A DNA stretch of 64,000 nt from Aquisphaera insulae (GTDB taxonomy: Bacteria; Planctomycetota; Planctomycetia; Isosphaerales; Isosphaeraceae), in NCBI RefSeq assembly GCF_011064615.1, contig NZ_JAALJH010000042.1, forward strand, positions 16,366 through 80,365. The letters run 5' to 3'. Made by a program: the position numbers and the translations under genes. The notes beneath the pieces were generated by a model that saw only the letters and a list, made by a program, of their open reading frames with translations, did no database searches and had not been told where the DNA came from. Of this stretch, positions 26,831 to 35,661 are shown one piece after another (the stretch's first letter is position 1; the number at the start of each line of letters is the position of its first letter).

Positions 26831-28093
26831 GTGGAGCACGTCGGCTTCGTCTGCCCGAATTCGCCGGGGCACATCAACCCGATGGTCGCGCTCGCCGACG
26901 CGGTTCGCGGCCGCGGGCATCGCGCCACCTTCTTCCTGCTGGGCGACCCGCCGCCGGCCGTGACGAACGCCGGCTTCGAGGTCGTGCCGCTGGGAGGATC
27001 GATCTTCCCGCCGGACGAATTCCGGCAGGGCTTCGTGCGCCTCGGCTCGCTCCAGGGGAAGGCCGCGCTCCAGCACACGATCGGCCTCTTCTGCCGGTCG
27101 GCGGAGGCCGTGCTCACGGTCGGGCCGGAGGCGATCCGCGGGGCCGGCGTCACCCGGCTGGTGGTCGACCAGGCCTCGTCAACCGCCTGTGTCGTGGCCG
27201 ACCGGCTCGGCCTGCCGTTCGCGACGGTCTGCAACGCCCTGATGCTGCACCCGGAGCCGAACGTCCCGCCCTACTTCACCCCCTGGCTCCCCGGCAAGTC
27301 CGCGTGGAAGCGGCTGAGGAACCGGCTGGCGTGGGCGGGGCTGGAGCGAAGGACCCGGCCGATCCTGTCCCTGATCCGCGAGTATTGCAAACGCCACGGG
27401 ACGACGATCCCACGCCGGCTCGCCGACCTCTGGTCGACCCGGCTCCAGATCAGCCAGCAGCCGGCGGCCTTCGAGTTCCCACGCTCGGAGCTGCCGCCCT
27501 CGTTCCGATTCGCGGGCCCTCTCCGGCTCCCCGGCGGCTATCCGCCGGTGGAATTCCCCTGGCAACGACTGGACGGCCGCCCGCTGATCTACGCGTCGCT
27601 GGGGACCCTCCAGAACCGGGTCGAGGACGCCTTCCGGACGATGGCCAGGGCCTGCGACGGGCTGGACGCCCAGCTCGTGATCTCGACGGGTCATGGGGTG
27701 CCGCCGGAGGCGCTCGGAGACCTCCCCGGCCGGCCCGTGGTGGTCTCGTACGCGCCCCAGTTGGAGCTGCTCGGCCGCGCCGTCCTGGCGATCACGCATG
27801 CCGGCCTGAATACGGCGCTCGACGCCCTGAGCCTGGGCGTGCCGATGGTGGCCGTGCCGGTGACCAACGAACAGCCCGGAATCGCCGCGCGGATCGCCTG
27901 GTCCGGGGCGGGTGAGGCCCTCCCCTCGCTCGACCGGGTCGGGCCGGAATTGATGCGATCGGCCCTCACCCGCGTGCTCCACGATCCGTCCTACCGGCAG
28001 GCGGCGGAGAGGATCCGATCGTCCATCCGAGAGGCGGGCGGCGCCCCGAGTGCCGCGGAGTGGATCGAGACCGAGCTGGTCGACCGCGCTTGA
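26831..28093 (+). CDS. Family 1 glycosyltransferase (MGT/UGT type)
   Basis: The 420-residue product has the GT-B fold of UDP-glycosyltransferases. VGFVCPNSPGHINPMVALAD opens the acceptor domain, and the nucleotide-sugar signature lies around residue 323 (THAGLNTALDALSLGVPMVA), followed by TNEQPGIAARIAWSGAGEAL. Related enzymes glycosylate carotenoids, macrolides and sterols; the acceptor here is unknown. The frame is open upstream, but the conserved N-terminal strand fixes the start at GTG 26831. The gene stands alone, with a minus-strand regulator downstream. Confidence 0.88.
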   Translation: MEHVGFVCPNSPGHINPMVALADAVRGRGHRATFFLLGDPPPAVTNAGFEVVPLGGSIFPPDEFRQGFVRLGSLQGKAALQHTIGLFCRSAEAVLTVGPEAIRGAGVTRLVVDQASSTACVVADRLGLPFATVCNALMLHPEPNVPPYFTPWLPGKSAWKRLRNRLAWAGLERRTRPILSLIREYCKRHGTTIPRRLADLWSTRLQISQQPAAFEFPRSELPPSFRFAGPLRLPGGYPPVEFPWQRLDGRPLIYASLGTLQNRVEDAFRTMARACDGLDAQLVISTGHGVPPEALGDLPGRPVVVSYAPQLELLGRAVLAITHAGLNTALDALSLGVPMVAVPVTNEQPGIAARIAWSGAGEALPSLDRVGPELMRSALTRVLHDPSYRQAAERIRSSIREAGGAPSAAEWIETELVDRA

Positions 28094-28217
28094 CCCCGAA
28101 TCGATCGGCTCGCCGCGATGACGGGGCAGCCGCGTGCCATCCGCGCCGCGGAGGCGGACTCTCAGAACGCCCCACACGTCCAGGCCGGCTGCTCAGCGAG
28201 GTTTCGCCACGTCTCGC

Positions 28218-28613
28218 TCAGCCCTCGGGCGGGGCGTCCTCGGCGGCCGGCGGACACTGCGCGGCCCACTCCAGCAGGGCGTCGAGCGCCGGGCACATGG
28301 CCTTCCCCCATTCGGTCAGCCCGTATTCGACCTTCGGGGGCACCTGCGGGTAGACGGTGCGGCTGACGAGGCCGTCTCGCTCGAGCTCGCGGAGTTGCTG
28401 GATGAGCATCTTCTGGGAGACGCCCGGGATCCGCTTCTCCAGCTCCGAGAAGCGGAGGATGCCTCGCGCGAAGAGATGGAAGATGATGACCACCTTCCAG
28501 CGGCCCTCCAGCATGCGGAGCGCGCGTTCGACGCCCTGGGCCGCCATCTGGGGCGTGACATCCTCTATCTTACCTGTGGGTGAGTACCCCACTATTTTGT
28601 CCGTTCTTGCCAT
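28218..28613 (-). CDS. HxlR family transcriptional regulator
   Basis: The 131-residue protein is a MarR-like winged helix of the HxlR family: ALRMLEGRWKVVIIFHLF, LRFSELEKRIPGVSQKML and QQLRELERDGLVSR, ending in the wing KVEYGLTEWGKAM. HxlR proteins are dimeric regulators, often redox- or aldehyde-sensing; the N-terminal Cys used by redox members is absent here. It is divergent from the SDR gene across 53 bases, which suggests that it controls that gene and itself. ATG 28613 was chosen; the frame extends 13 codons further. Confidence 0.93.
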   Translation of the reverse strand: MARTDKIVGYSPTGKIEDVTPQMAAQGVERALRMLEGRWKVVIIFHLFARGILRFSELEKRIPGVSQKMLIQQLRELERDGLVSRTVYPQVPPKVEYGLTEWGKAMCPALDALLEWAAQCPPAAEDAPPEG

Positions 28614-28666
28614 GAATTCAGTATCGAGAATAATGCCTCCCACAGCAACCAATCCGGGAGGTGAAC
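28614..28666. promoter_or_regulatory. Divergent promoter/operator region of the HxlR and SDR genes
   Basis: These 53 bases are AT-richer than both genes and must carry at least the SDR promoter and ribosome binding site (GGGAGG at 28656-28661). HxlR-SDR divergent pairs are usually regulated through this space. I do not see a clear palindrome to name as the operator. Confidence 0.45.
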
Positions 28667-29449
28667 ATGGGCGGTGGACGCGAACTCGAAGGGCTGCGGG
28701 CCCTGGTCACGGGTGGTACGAAGGGGATCGGGGCGGCGGTCGCGGCGACGTTACGCGAGGCGGGGGCGACGGTCCTGATCGCGGCGAGGAATCGGGCCGG
28801 GGATGTCGCGGAGGATGATCTCTTCGTGGCCGCGGACCTGGCGACCGCGGAGGGTTGCGAGGCCGTGGCCGATGCGGCCCGAGACCAGCTTGGCGGGGTC
28901 GATCTCCTCGTCCACGTGGCCGGGGGATCGTCGGCCCCCGCGGGCGGCTTCGCGGTGCTCGACGACGGCGAATGGCGTCGTGCCCTCGACCTCAACCTGC
29001 TCTCGGCGGTCCGGCTGGATCGCGCGCTCCTGCCGGCGATGCTCGCTCGCGGCTCGGGCGTGATCATCCACATCACCTCGATCCAGCGGCAGTTGCCGCT
29101 GCCCGAGGCGACCCTCGCCTATGCGGCGGCGAAGGCGGCGCTCTCGAATTACAGCAAGGGCCTGTCCAAGGAGGTGAGCCCGAAGGGCATCCGCGTGGTC
29201 CGGGTCTCCCCCGGCTGGGTCGAGACGACCGCGGCCACCGGCTTTTTGGAGGAACTGGCCGCCAAGACGGGCACGGACGTCGAGGGGGCGAAGAAGGCCC
29301 TGATGGCTTCACTGGGAGGCATCCCGATCGGCCGACCGGCGCGGCCCCAGGAAGTGGCGGATCTCGTCGCCTTCCTCGTGTCGCCGCGAGCGGCTTCCAT
29401 CACGGGAACGGAATTCGTCATCGACGGCGGGACCGTGCCGACCGCATGA
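28667..29449 (+). CDS. Short-chain dehydrogenase/reductase (SDR)
   Basis: The 260-residue product is a classical SDR: cofactor motif VTGGTKGIGAAVA near the N-terminus, VHVAGGSSAP (NAG-like position with His-Val-Ala), the active-site Ser in IHITSIQRQ, Tyr-Lys in YAAAKAALSNY, and the closing GTEFVIDGG. It probably oxidises or reduces a small alcohol or carbonyl with NAD(P)H. GGGAGG stands five bases before ATG 28667. Divergence from the HxlR gene suggests induction by a reactive or xenobiotic compound. Confidence 0.94.
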   Translation: MGGGRELEGLRALVTGGTKGIGAAVAATLREAGATVLIAARNRAGDVAEDDLFVAADLATAEGCEAVADAARDQLGGVDLLVHVAGGSSAPAGGFAVLDDGEWRRALDLNLLSAVRLDRALLPAMLARGSGVIIHITSIQRQLPLPEATLAYAAAKAALSNYSKGLSKEVSPKGIRVVRVSPGWVETTAATGFLEELAAKTGTDVEGAKKALMASLGGIPIGRPARPQEVADLVAFLVSPRAASITGTEFVIDGGTVPTA

Positions 29450-29871
29450 GGCTGGCCGCCCAGGAACGGACGGCCGCAACGGTCCCGCCCGCTCCCGACG
29501 GCGACCATGCCTGGTACGCCAGACGCTCGCAAGGCATGCAAACCTGTGAGCCGGATCCTGCGCGGCTGTCCCCGCAGGGCTGTCCCCGCAGGCGATCCCG
29601 GCGCTGGTGCTCTGTCACAGTTCAATTTTGGGGTTGGCCGGGACGGGCAGGAATGCCTGTCCTCCGACTCGCCTGGCGATGAACCCGGGGGACAGGCATT
29701 CCTGCCTGTCTTGCGACCCGTGTCCTGCGACCCGAATTTCTGGTGTTGACCAGGCACGAGCCGTTCTGGAATCGCGAAATTCTCCGGTCGTCATGGCCGG
29801 CGGCGGCGATCGCTGCTAGGATCTCATGTCATGAAATTGCTCTTTGCGGAATCACTTCACGGGAAGCGACC
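29450..29871. other. Intergenic interval with REP-like hairpins
   Basis: About 420 bases without a gene. It holds the palindromic pair at 29642-29710 and an AT-richer end (29770-29860) that probably contains the promoter of the Calx-beta gene. Confidence 0.55.
29642..29710. repeat. REP-like pair of hairpins in inverted orientation
   Basis: GACGGGCAGGAATGCCTGTC (29642-29661) and GACAGGCATTCCTGCCTGTC (29691-29710) each fold into an 8-base stem with a 4-base loop. The two are also reverse complements of one another, so the pair can form a larger cruciform. This is the layout of a BIME/REP doublet. Confidence 0.7.
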
Positions 29872-30792
29872 ATGAGGCACCCTGGCGGACGATCTCCCCG
29901 GCCGTTCGCGCTGGAGATGGAGCGGCTGGAGGAGCGACGGTTGCTCGCCGGCTCGCCACCGACGATCCCACCCGGTATTGCCCACGCGGCGGTGGCGAAT
30001 CCGTCCGTTTCGTACGCGGTCGCGGACGTGAAGGTCCTGGAGAATCAGGGGGCCGCGGAGGTCACCGTCGTTCGGTCCGGCGACATCGATGTCGTGGTTT
30101 CCTCGCTCTTTTACGAGACCCACGACCAGTCGGCGACCGCCCTGGCCGACTACAAGCCCACCGCCCAGATCCTCGGCTTCGGGCCCGGGGAGTCGATCAA
30201 GACCTTCAAGGTGCCGGTGATCGACGACGCGGTGTCCGAGGGAGACGAGCGGTTCACGATTCGTTTCTTCTCGATCAGGGAGACATCGAACGGCGTGGAG
30301 ACCATTGATCGCGCCACGACGACCGTCACCATCGTGGACGACGAGCCGCCGACATCGAGACCGTCCACTCCACGGCCGGTCTCGATCGTCGCCGCCCGCC
30401 TGGCGATGAAGAAGAAGACCGTGACGGGGATCGTGATCCAGGTTGACGGGGGGCTCGATTCCAGCAGCGCCCGCGCCCTCTCGAACCACGTCCTGATCTC
30501 GGCCGGCCGCGACAAGATATTTGGGACTCGAGACGACAAGGTGGTCCGGCTCAGCAAGGCCGCCTACAACCCCGCGACGAACACAATCACGATCACGGCC
30601 CGGGGCGGCTCGCTCGCGCTCGGATCGCCGCTGCGGCTGACCGTGAACGGGTCGTCGTCGGGGCTCCTGGACCTTTCAGGCCGCCCGATCGACGGCAACC
30701 GCGACGGCGTGGCCGGCGGCGATTTCGTCGCGATGGTGACCCGCAAGGCCGTCACGCCGCTGGGCGACGGCCTCGCCTCGCGGACGCCGTGA
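29872..30792 (+). CDS. Secreted Calx-beta domain protein with LEPR-xLL type N-terminus
   Basis: The 306-residue product begins with an Arg-rich stretch and MERLEERRLLAG, a form of the LEPR-xLL motif found at the start of many planctomycete surface proteins. Residues about 45-160 are a Calx-beta domain (VKVLENQGAAEVTVVRSGDI; VSEGDERFTIRFFS; TTTVTIVDDEPP), a calcium-binding beta-sandwich. A Pro/Ser/Thr linker and a beta-rich C-terminal domain (ARLAMKKKTVTGIVIQVDGG) follow. A surface or adhesion role is inferred. ATG 29872 is preceded by GGGAAGCGAC. Confidence 0.85.
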   Translation: MRHPGGRSPRPFALEMERLEERRLLAGSPPTIPPGIAHAAVANPSVSYAVADVKVLENQGAAEVTVVRSGDIDVVVSSLFYETHDQSATALADYKPTAQILGFGPGESIKTFKVPVIDDAVSEGDERFTIRFFSIRETSNGVETIDRATTTVTIVDDEPPTSRPSTPRPVSIVAARLAMKKKTVTGIVIQVDGGLDSSSARALSNHVLISAGRDKIFGTRDDKVVRLSKAAYNPATNTITITARGGSLALGSPLRLTVNGSSSGLLDLSGRPIDGNRDGVAGGDFVAMVTRKAVTPLGDGLASRTP

Positions 30793-30833
30793 CGGCCCGA
30801 CCGCGACACCCTGAGAGCCGGAAGGCTGTCCGA

Positions 30834-30857
30834 CGGGAGGTGTTGCTACGCCTCCCG
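30834..30857. terminator. Hairpin between convergent genes
   Basis: CGGGAGGTGT (30834-30843) pairs with ACGCCTCCCG (30848-30857) around a TGCT loop, with one G-T pair. It sits between the stops of the Calx-beta gene (+) and the Uma2 gene (-). Confidence 0.5.
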
Positions 30858-30864
30858 CCCCCGA

Positions 30865-31407
30865 TCAATCGAAGAGCTCGCGGACGCGAATTTCCCCGAA
30901 GACGACACCGTCGATGCGGACAGGGATGGAGTCCTCGACGCCATGAACCGTCGGGGCGGAAGTGCCTGCGTACGCCTCAACCTGTCGGCGTCGCACATCG
31001 ACGACCCAGATGACGACCCCGGCGGCGGTGTACACCGGGGCCTTCAGCCGCCGATCGCGGCGCAGGGTGGTGTCGGCCACCTCGATGGCGAGCAAGATCT
31101 CCCCAAGTCGCGGCAGTTTCGATCGGGATTTCCTGGTCCCTCGCGTCACGAGCACGTCGGGGACGAGGAGAGAGTCGCCCGCGTCCACCGTGAGTTCGCG
31201 TTCGACGAAGAAGCCTGGGAGCAACGGCTGGAGGGCCTCCTTCACGTTCGACGCGACGTTGTAGTGCGGCCAATCTTCCACCATGGTCGCGACCAGGCGG
31301 CCTCTTACAAGCTCGACCTTCTTCACATCATCGAAGATGCCGGCGTCGACCGCCTCCCGGAACCTTGCCGGCGTCCACAACGGCTTCTTGCGTACATCAG
31401 TGGCCAT
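30865..31407 (-). CDS. Uma2 family (DUF820) PD-(D/E)xK nuclease-like protein
   Basis: Uma2 proteins are restriction-endonuclease-fold proteins expanded in cyanobacteria and planctomycetes. The 180-residue product shows the expected elements: VELVRGRLVA, VPDVLVTRGT (catalytic Asp), LLAIEVADTTLRRDRRLKAP with the Glu and Lys, and YTAAGVVIWVVDVRRRQVEAY. Their biological role is unclear. ATG 31407 begins the conserved core. Confidence 0.92.
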   Translation of the reverse strand: MATDVRKKPLWTPARFREAVDAGIFDDVKKVELVRGRLVATMVEDWPHYNVASNVKEALQPLLPGFFVERELTVDAGDSLLVPDVLVTRGTRKSRSKLPRLGEILLAIEVADTTLRRDRRLKAPVYTAAGVVIWVVDVRRRQVEAYAGTSAPTVHGVEDSIPVRIDGVVFGEIRVRELFD

Positions 31408-31820
31408 GGCGACCTCCAGCGGGCGTCACCGTTTATCCTACCGGACGGCTCACCAACAGGACAGGCGGCATTGATGCTTGGTCCTCGAGCATCGGCCGCT
31501 GCGAGCAGGCGGGAGGCTGGCCGGGCCGGTTCATGGAGAAGCCCCGGGCCGATCCGGGCCAGGGTGGCTGGCAGGTTGACCGGGAGCGTCTGCTCGCAGC
31601 AGGCTCCGGGGGGCGCGGGGCGGACCAGGCGGACGTTCTGGGGGGCGTCGAGCACCGTCTCGTTGCCGGTGATCGGCAGGCGACCGAGGACACCAAAGGC
31701 CAGGCACCCGAAGTGGGTAGTCCGGGCAAAACAGAGAGGAAGGCGGGTCCATCCAGTCGGGGCTGGACGCGGCTCGGGGGGGGCGGCTCAGGGCCTCGAG
31801 CCGGTGGCGACAACCTTTGG
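31408..31820. other. Intergenic interval containing a rearranged gene fragment
   Basis: About 410 bases without an intact gene. It contains the duplicated fragment of the polysaccharide-export locus at 31538-31686, followed by a degraded copy of the dispersed repeat found at 22983 and 24172. Confidence 0.6.
31538..31686 (-). pseudogene. Chimeric partial copy of the polysaccharide-export gene region
   Basis: Bases 31538-31571 match the sequence just downstream of the export gene (about 33481-33518). Bases 31572-31646 match 33855-33929 inside the gene without a mismatch that I can see, and 31647-31686 match 33966-34005, with the 36 bases between skipped. Translated on the minus strand, it still reads NVRLVRPAPPGACCEQTLPV like the parent. 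It is therefore a recent copy with two internal deletions, too short to function. Confidence 0.8.
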
Positions 31821-33233
31821 TCAGGGGACCGGGGCGAACCACTCCTCGCCGATGATCCGGCCGAGGAGGAAGAACTTGCGGTCGGGATACCAGAGCACGG
31901 CCTGGCCGCGGCGGACGGTCGAGCTGGCGTAGAGCGCCAGGTCGAGCCGGCCGGCCGTGCCCGGCTTGCCCAGCGTAACGCCGTCGTGGTCCATGAAGAA
32001 CCTCGGCTCGTCGAACCAGATCGGCTGATCGCCGCCAGGATGGAAGCGGCCGGCGGCGAGGAAGACGGGCCGACGATGAAAGCCGGTGTCCTCCGGGCCG
32101 TAGGTCTTGTAATGGCCGTCGTGGTTGTGGAGAAACAGCGCGTACGTGCCGCTGCCGGCCGCCTCGCCACCGACGTCGTAGATCGGGCAAGGCGAGAGCG
32201 GATGGAGCAGCGGGGCCCCGCCATCTTTGCGCAGCAGGACCCGAGGGGCGTCCCAGGTCTCGCCGCTGTCTCGGCTCTGCGACCAGTACGGGCTCCCGAC
32301 CGCGGTCCGCATCACGACGAACAGGCGACCGTCGGGGAGCTTCACGGTCGAGGGCTCCTGGCACGCACTCAGCTCGGGATGGCCGGGGAACGGCACGGCC
32401 AGCGCCTTCCGGTTGGAGGCGAACCATGAGATCTCGAGGTCGCGCGGCTCGGGTGAATCATCGACGTTCTCGAATCGCATGAACTCGACCCGGGCGTCGG
32501 CCGCGCGCCAGTCCTTGAGCTTATGCGGGATGACGGCGTGGCTGGTCCAGCGGGTGAAGCCGGCGAGGTATTTCCCCCCCTCGCCCAGCCGGAGGGGCTT
32601 CTGCCAGCAGAGCATGTTGGGGGGCATTGTCGGGTCAGGGTTGTCGTGGATGCTCCGCGCGACGGGAACCTCCTGCGGGGCCGACCAGGTCTTGCCGGCG
32701 TCGTCCGAGTAGATCCCGCGCAGCCATCCTGTGTGGTGGAAGAACGTGTCGTACTTGCCGACATGCTGGCTGTACAGGACGTAAAGCCGCCCCTTCTTCG
32801 AGACCAGCGGATAGCCCCAGCTCGCCATCGGGCCGTCGCCCGGCTTCTTCGGGCCGGCGATGATCCGGGGCTCGGTCCAGGTCTTCCCCTCATCGTCGCT
32901 GCGGGCGAACGCGATGTGCTGGTCGGGCGGGAGCGCGGCCGAGGAGTTCTCGACCGAGCTCTGGGTCCAGACCGCCATCAACGATCCGGTGGGGCCGTCG
33001 AAGACGAGGAAGTGCTCGTTGCCCGTGTCGACGAGTTTGTCGCCTTCCACCTTGGGCACGAACACGACGAAGTCGGGCCTTGTCGCCTGGAGCTCCTTCG
33101 CGATCCGGCCCCGCAGGTCGTCGGCGTCCTTGATGAACCCCGGCGGCTTCGCGGCCTGTTGCCAGCCGAAGGCCGAGCCCCCCCAGGCCTCGACGAGCAA
33201 GGCGACGACCACCGCATGACGCAATCCGCACAT
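31821..33233 (-). CDS. Secreted sialidase-like (BNR/Asp-box) protein
   Basis: The 470-residue product has a signal peptide (RHAVVVALLVEAWGGSAFG) and a six-bladed propeller marked by Asp-boxes SDDEGKTW, SDDAGKTW and SRDSGETW. This is the sialidase (neuraminidase) superfamily; planctomycetes hold many such proteins, and some act on other glycans. QEPSTVKLPDGRLFVVMRTA contains the Glu/Arg of the active-site region. Secretion suggests breakdown of host or algal glycans. The gene is solitary on the minus strand. Confidence 0.87.
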   Translation of the reverse strand: MCGLRHAVVVALLVEAWGGSAFGWQQAAKPPGFIKDADDLRGRIAKELQATRPDFVVFVPKVEGDKLVDTGNEHFLVFDGPTGSLMAVWTQSSVENSSAALPPDQHIAFARSDDEGKTWTEPRIIAGPKKPGDGPMASWGYPLVSKKGRLYVLYSQHVGKYDTFFHHTGWLRGIYSDDAGKTWSAPQEVPVARSIHDNPDPTMPPNMLCWQKPLRLGEGGKYLAGFTRWTSHAVIPHKLKDWRAADARVEFMRFENVDDSPEPRDLEISWFASNRKALAVPFPGHPELSACQEPSTVKLPDGRLFVVMRTAVGSPYWSQSRDSGETWDAPRVLLRKDGGAPLLHPLSPCPIYDVGGEAAGSGTYALFLHNHDGHYKTYGPEDTGFHRRPVFLAAGRFHPGGDQPIWFDEPRFFMDHDGVTLGKPGTAGRLDLALYASSTVRRGQAVLWYPDRKFFLLGRIIGEEWFAPVP

Positions 33234-33584
33234 GGCGAACCCCTCCGACCGTCCTGACGTCCGCTCCTCCGCACGATCTCGTCATGATAGGGCGTCGGGT
33301 TGCGGCGATCGAGGTCCCTGGACGGCCGGCGACGATCGATGAGCCTGGGGTCATGCCTCGAAGATTCCAGGGAGCGGGGACAGAGTCCTCTTCATTCAGG
33401 ATCACGCCGCCGGGCGTCGGCTCCGCCTCGCGGACGCCGTGACGGCTCGACCACCAAGCCCTGAGCTGAGGCTTCGGAATGGAAAAGCCCCGGGCCGATC
33501 CGGGCCAGGGTGGCTGGCGGGATCGGCCCGGGCATTCTCGGGTTCAGGCCGGAAGATCGGCCCCGGCGGGGACCTCGGGCGAGG
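33234..33584. other. Intergenic interval with inverted repeat and duplicated ends
   Basis: About 350 bases with no gene. It contains GCCTCGCGGACGCCGTGACG near 33427, also found at the 3' end of the Calx-beta gene (30775), and the sequence shared with 31538-31571. A 13-base inverted repeat (see 33489-33532) lies downstream of the export gene. Confidence 0.6.
33489..33532. terminator. Inverted repeat downstream of the polysaccharide-export gene
   Basis: CCCGGGCCGATCC (33489-33501) and GGATCGGCCCGGG (33520-33532) are perfect complements separated by 18 bases. The position, 50 bases past the stop of the minus-strand export gene, suggests a terminator. The partial copy at 31538 keeps only one arm. 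Confidence 0.5.
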
Positions 33585-34526
33585 TCATCGCGCCCCGGGC
33601 TGGTTGGCCAGGGTCGGAGTCGTCGTGGCCGCGGTCCCGGTCCCGGTCGTTCCGCGGACGCCCAGCGAGAGGAACTCGACCGAGCGGGCCGTGAAGGAGT
33701 ACTGGAGCATCGCGTTCAGGACGGTCTGGAACGGGGCGGCGAGGCGATCGAGGAAGACCGTGGTGCGGACGATCGGGTCGCGGTAGACGACCAGGCGATC
33801 GCCGGGCATGAGCTGGTAGTTGGTGGTGGAATCGCCGCCGCTCATGATGGCCGCCAGGTTGACCGGGAGCGTCTGCTCGCAGCAGGCTCCGGGGGGCGCG
33901 GGGCGGACCAGGCGGACGTTCTGGGGGGCCGCGGTCGGGAGCAGCCCGCCGGCGAACTCGAGGGCGTCGAGCACCGTCTCGTTGCCGGTGATCGGCAGGC
34001 GACCGGGGGCGGCCACGTCGCCGAGGACGTAATAGTTCTTGCTGTTGTAGGCCGTGACGTCGACGAAGACGCGATCGCTATCCCTGGGGTTGATGTGCAT
34101 CGGCTTGCCGTCCTTGTCCATCTTGACGTGGGGGTAGCCGTCGGCGTCCTCCTCCTCCTCGTACAGGCCCAGGGTCTCGTCGTGGAGGAACTTCCGGAGG
34201 TGGAAGATGATCTTCTCCTTGGCCTCGCTGATGGTGAGGCCGGCGACGTACACCTCGCCGTACCAACCGAGCGAGATCTTGCCGTCGGGGCGGACCAGCC
34301 GCTCGCCCGAGATCGGCCGGCCGGGGGCCGCCTCGAGCACCTCGACGAGGACGATGTCCGGGGGCTCGATGACGTACTCCGGCATCGTGACCTTCTTGAA
34401 CTCGCTGGGGATATTGCTGTTGGCGATCTTCTCCTCGGGCGTCTTCACGGTCTGGCAGCCGCTCGCGACGCATGCGACGAGCACGAGCAGCAAGCCGGCA
34501 CGGCGAATATTCTCTGTGCGTCCCAT
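33585..34526 (-). CDS. Polysaccharide biosynthesis/export lipoprotein (Wza/BexD type)
   Basis: The 313-residue product begins with a lipoprotein signal (LLLVLVACVASGC) and continues with the polysaccharide export domain: YVIEPPDIVLVEVLEAAPG, VRPDGKISLGWYGEVYVAGL and TISEAKEKI, then an SLBB-like part (YNSKNYYVLGDVAAPGRLPI; LMPGDRLVVYRDP). Wza-type proteins form the outer-membrane channel for capsule or exopolysaccharide. No Wzc kinase or polymerase genes are adjacent. ATG 34526 follows GGGAGGAG. Confidence 0.92.
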   Translation of the reverse strand: MGRTENIRRAGLLLVLVACVASGCQTVKTPEEKIANSNIPSEFKKVTMPEYVIEPPDIVLVEVLEAAPGRPISGERLVRPDGKISLGWYGEVYVAGLTISEAKEKIIFHLRKFLHDETLGLYEEEEDADGYPHVKMDKDGKPMHINPRDSDRVFVDVTAYNSKNYYVLGDVAAPGRLPITGNETVLDALEFAGGLLPTAAPQNVRLVRPAPPGACCEQTLPVNLAAIMSGGDSTTNYQLMPGDRLVVYRDPIVRTTVFLDRLAAPFQTVLNAMLQYSFTARSVEFLSLGVRGTTGTGTAATTTPTLANQPGAR

Positions 34527-34762
34527 GCACCACTCCTCCCGGCACTCCGAGACCGGCCGAGCTGGCCCCCGGAAGCTTCGGACCATCGCAACCGCCGCGA
34601 TCCATCGCGGCCGGCTCGGCTCGCCGCCGAGGCGATCCCTTGAACCCTCGAATTCCCGTCCGACACCCGAGATGCCGCCCCGTCGATGCGAGGCCGGTCT
34701 TGACACGACTTACAATCGGCACAATCGCCCGGTCTCTCGAATCGAAAAGGCCCGACGCGCTA

Positions 34763-35356
34763 TTATTGCCCGCGTTGGGGGAAATAGCGGAGCGGGCGGT
34801 TGAATCGTTGCGGCTTGTTGGCCCTGGCCGCCGGCCCGGTCGGCCGGTTGAAATAGGCCGCCGCCAGCCCCCCGGGGACGTTCGCATCCCGCCGGTGGGT
34901 CGATGCGGCCTTCGGATCCTCATCCCCTTCGGGAGCCCGGAGGGTCCGCGTCCGCCCGGCCTTGCTCGCCTGGCCCGCCGGCCCGCCCGGCCGAACTCCG
35001 CTGAGCTGGCCGTTGCCCACGCCGAGCATCCGCTGCGAGGCCGAGAGCATGTACAGGCCCGTCTGCTCCCTGGTCATCGGCATCGCCGCGCCGCCATAGA
35101 CGTAACCGATCCCGAGCGGATCGGAGGCGCGCGACCCCGCCGTGGCGGAGCCGGTCCCCGTCGTCCCCATCGGGATGATCCCCATCGCCGGCGAGTTGCC
35201 GCCGCCCGAATTGAACGGCAGCGGGGCCAGGCCGAGTCCCGTATTGCTCCCCGCCGTCGCCTGGGCCCGGGCCGTCGGCGACCAGGCTCCGGACGCCGCG
35301 ACCAGGACCAGGAGCGCCACCCGGCGCGAGAAATTCCGGCATTCGATCATCGTCAT
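34763..35356 (-). CDS. Secreted Gly/Ala-rich protein of unknown function
   Basis: The 197-residue product has a signal peptide (RRVALLVLVAASGAWSPTARA) and a low-complexity body rich in Gly, Ala, Ser and Pro (LAPLPFNSGGGNSPAMGIIP; YVYGGAAMPMTREQTGLYML). No known domain is seen. It lies 236 bases upstream of the polysaccharide-export gene on the same strand and may be co-regulated with it. Confidence 0.7.
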   Translation of the reverse strand: MTMIECRNFSRRVALLVLVAASGAWSPTARAQATAGSNTGLGLAPLPFNSGGGNSPAMGIIPMGTTGTGSATAGSRASDPLGIGYVYGGAAMPMTREQTGLYMLSASQRMLGVGNGQLSGVRPGGPAGQASKAGRTRTLRAPEGDEDPKAASTHRRDANVPGGLAAAYFNRPTGPAARANKPQRFNRPLRYFPQRGQ

Positions 35357-35661
35357 GACTCCCTGACCGCTTGCAGCCTCCGTCGCGGAACCCCACAGGC
35401 GGCGGAGTGGGGGACAGCGCAGGCGTGTCCCTGCGACTCCTTGACTAGATCGGAATGCCATCTCCCCGCTTTGATCCTTTCTCTCGATACCCTCCGTGTT
35501 TCGATCGGGATCGGAATTTCCCGCTCAACCCCGATAAGCCTCGATTGCGCAAAACTCGGATTTCTCCTTGCTTATCCAGATTCTCTGTAGCCTCTGAATC
35601 GCGGCACCCGATCGAGATTTCCAGGAACCCGAGGTGCTGAGGCACGCGCTCGGGGAGCGGC
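35357..35661. promoter_or_regulatory. AT-richer divergent interval between two secreted-protein genes
   Basis: The minus gene at 35356 and the plus gene at 35662 diverge across 305 bases. The part at 35440-35610 is markedly AT-richer than the flanks and probably holds both promoters. I cannot assign -35/-10 boxes with confidence. Confidence 0.4.

Noticed and set aside
33240..33480. Possible tRNA-like or small RNA gene
   Set aside because: No cloverleaf or consensus promoter could be built by eye; the region is explained by duplicated flanks.
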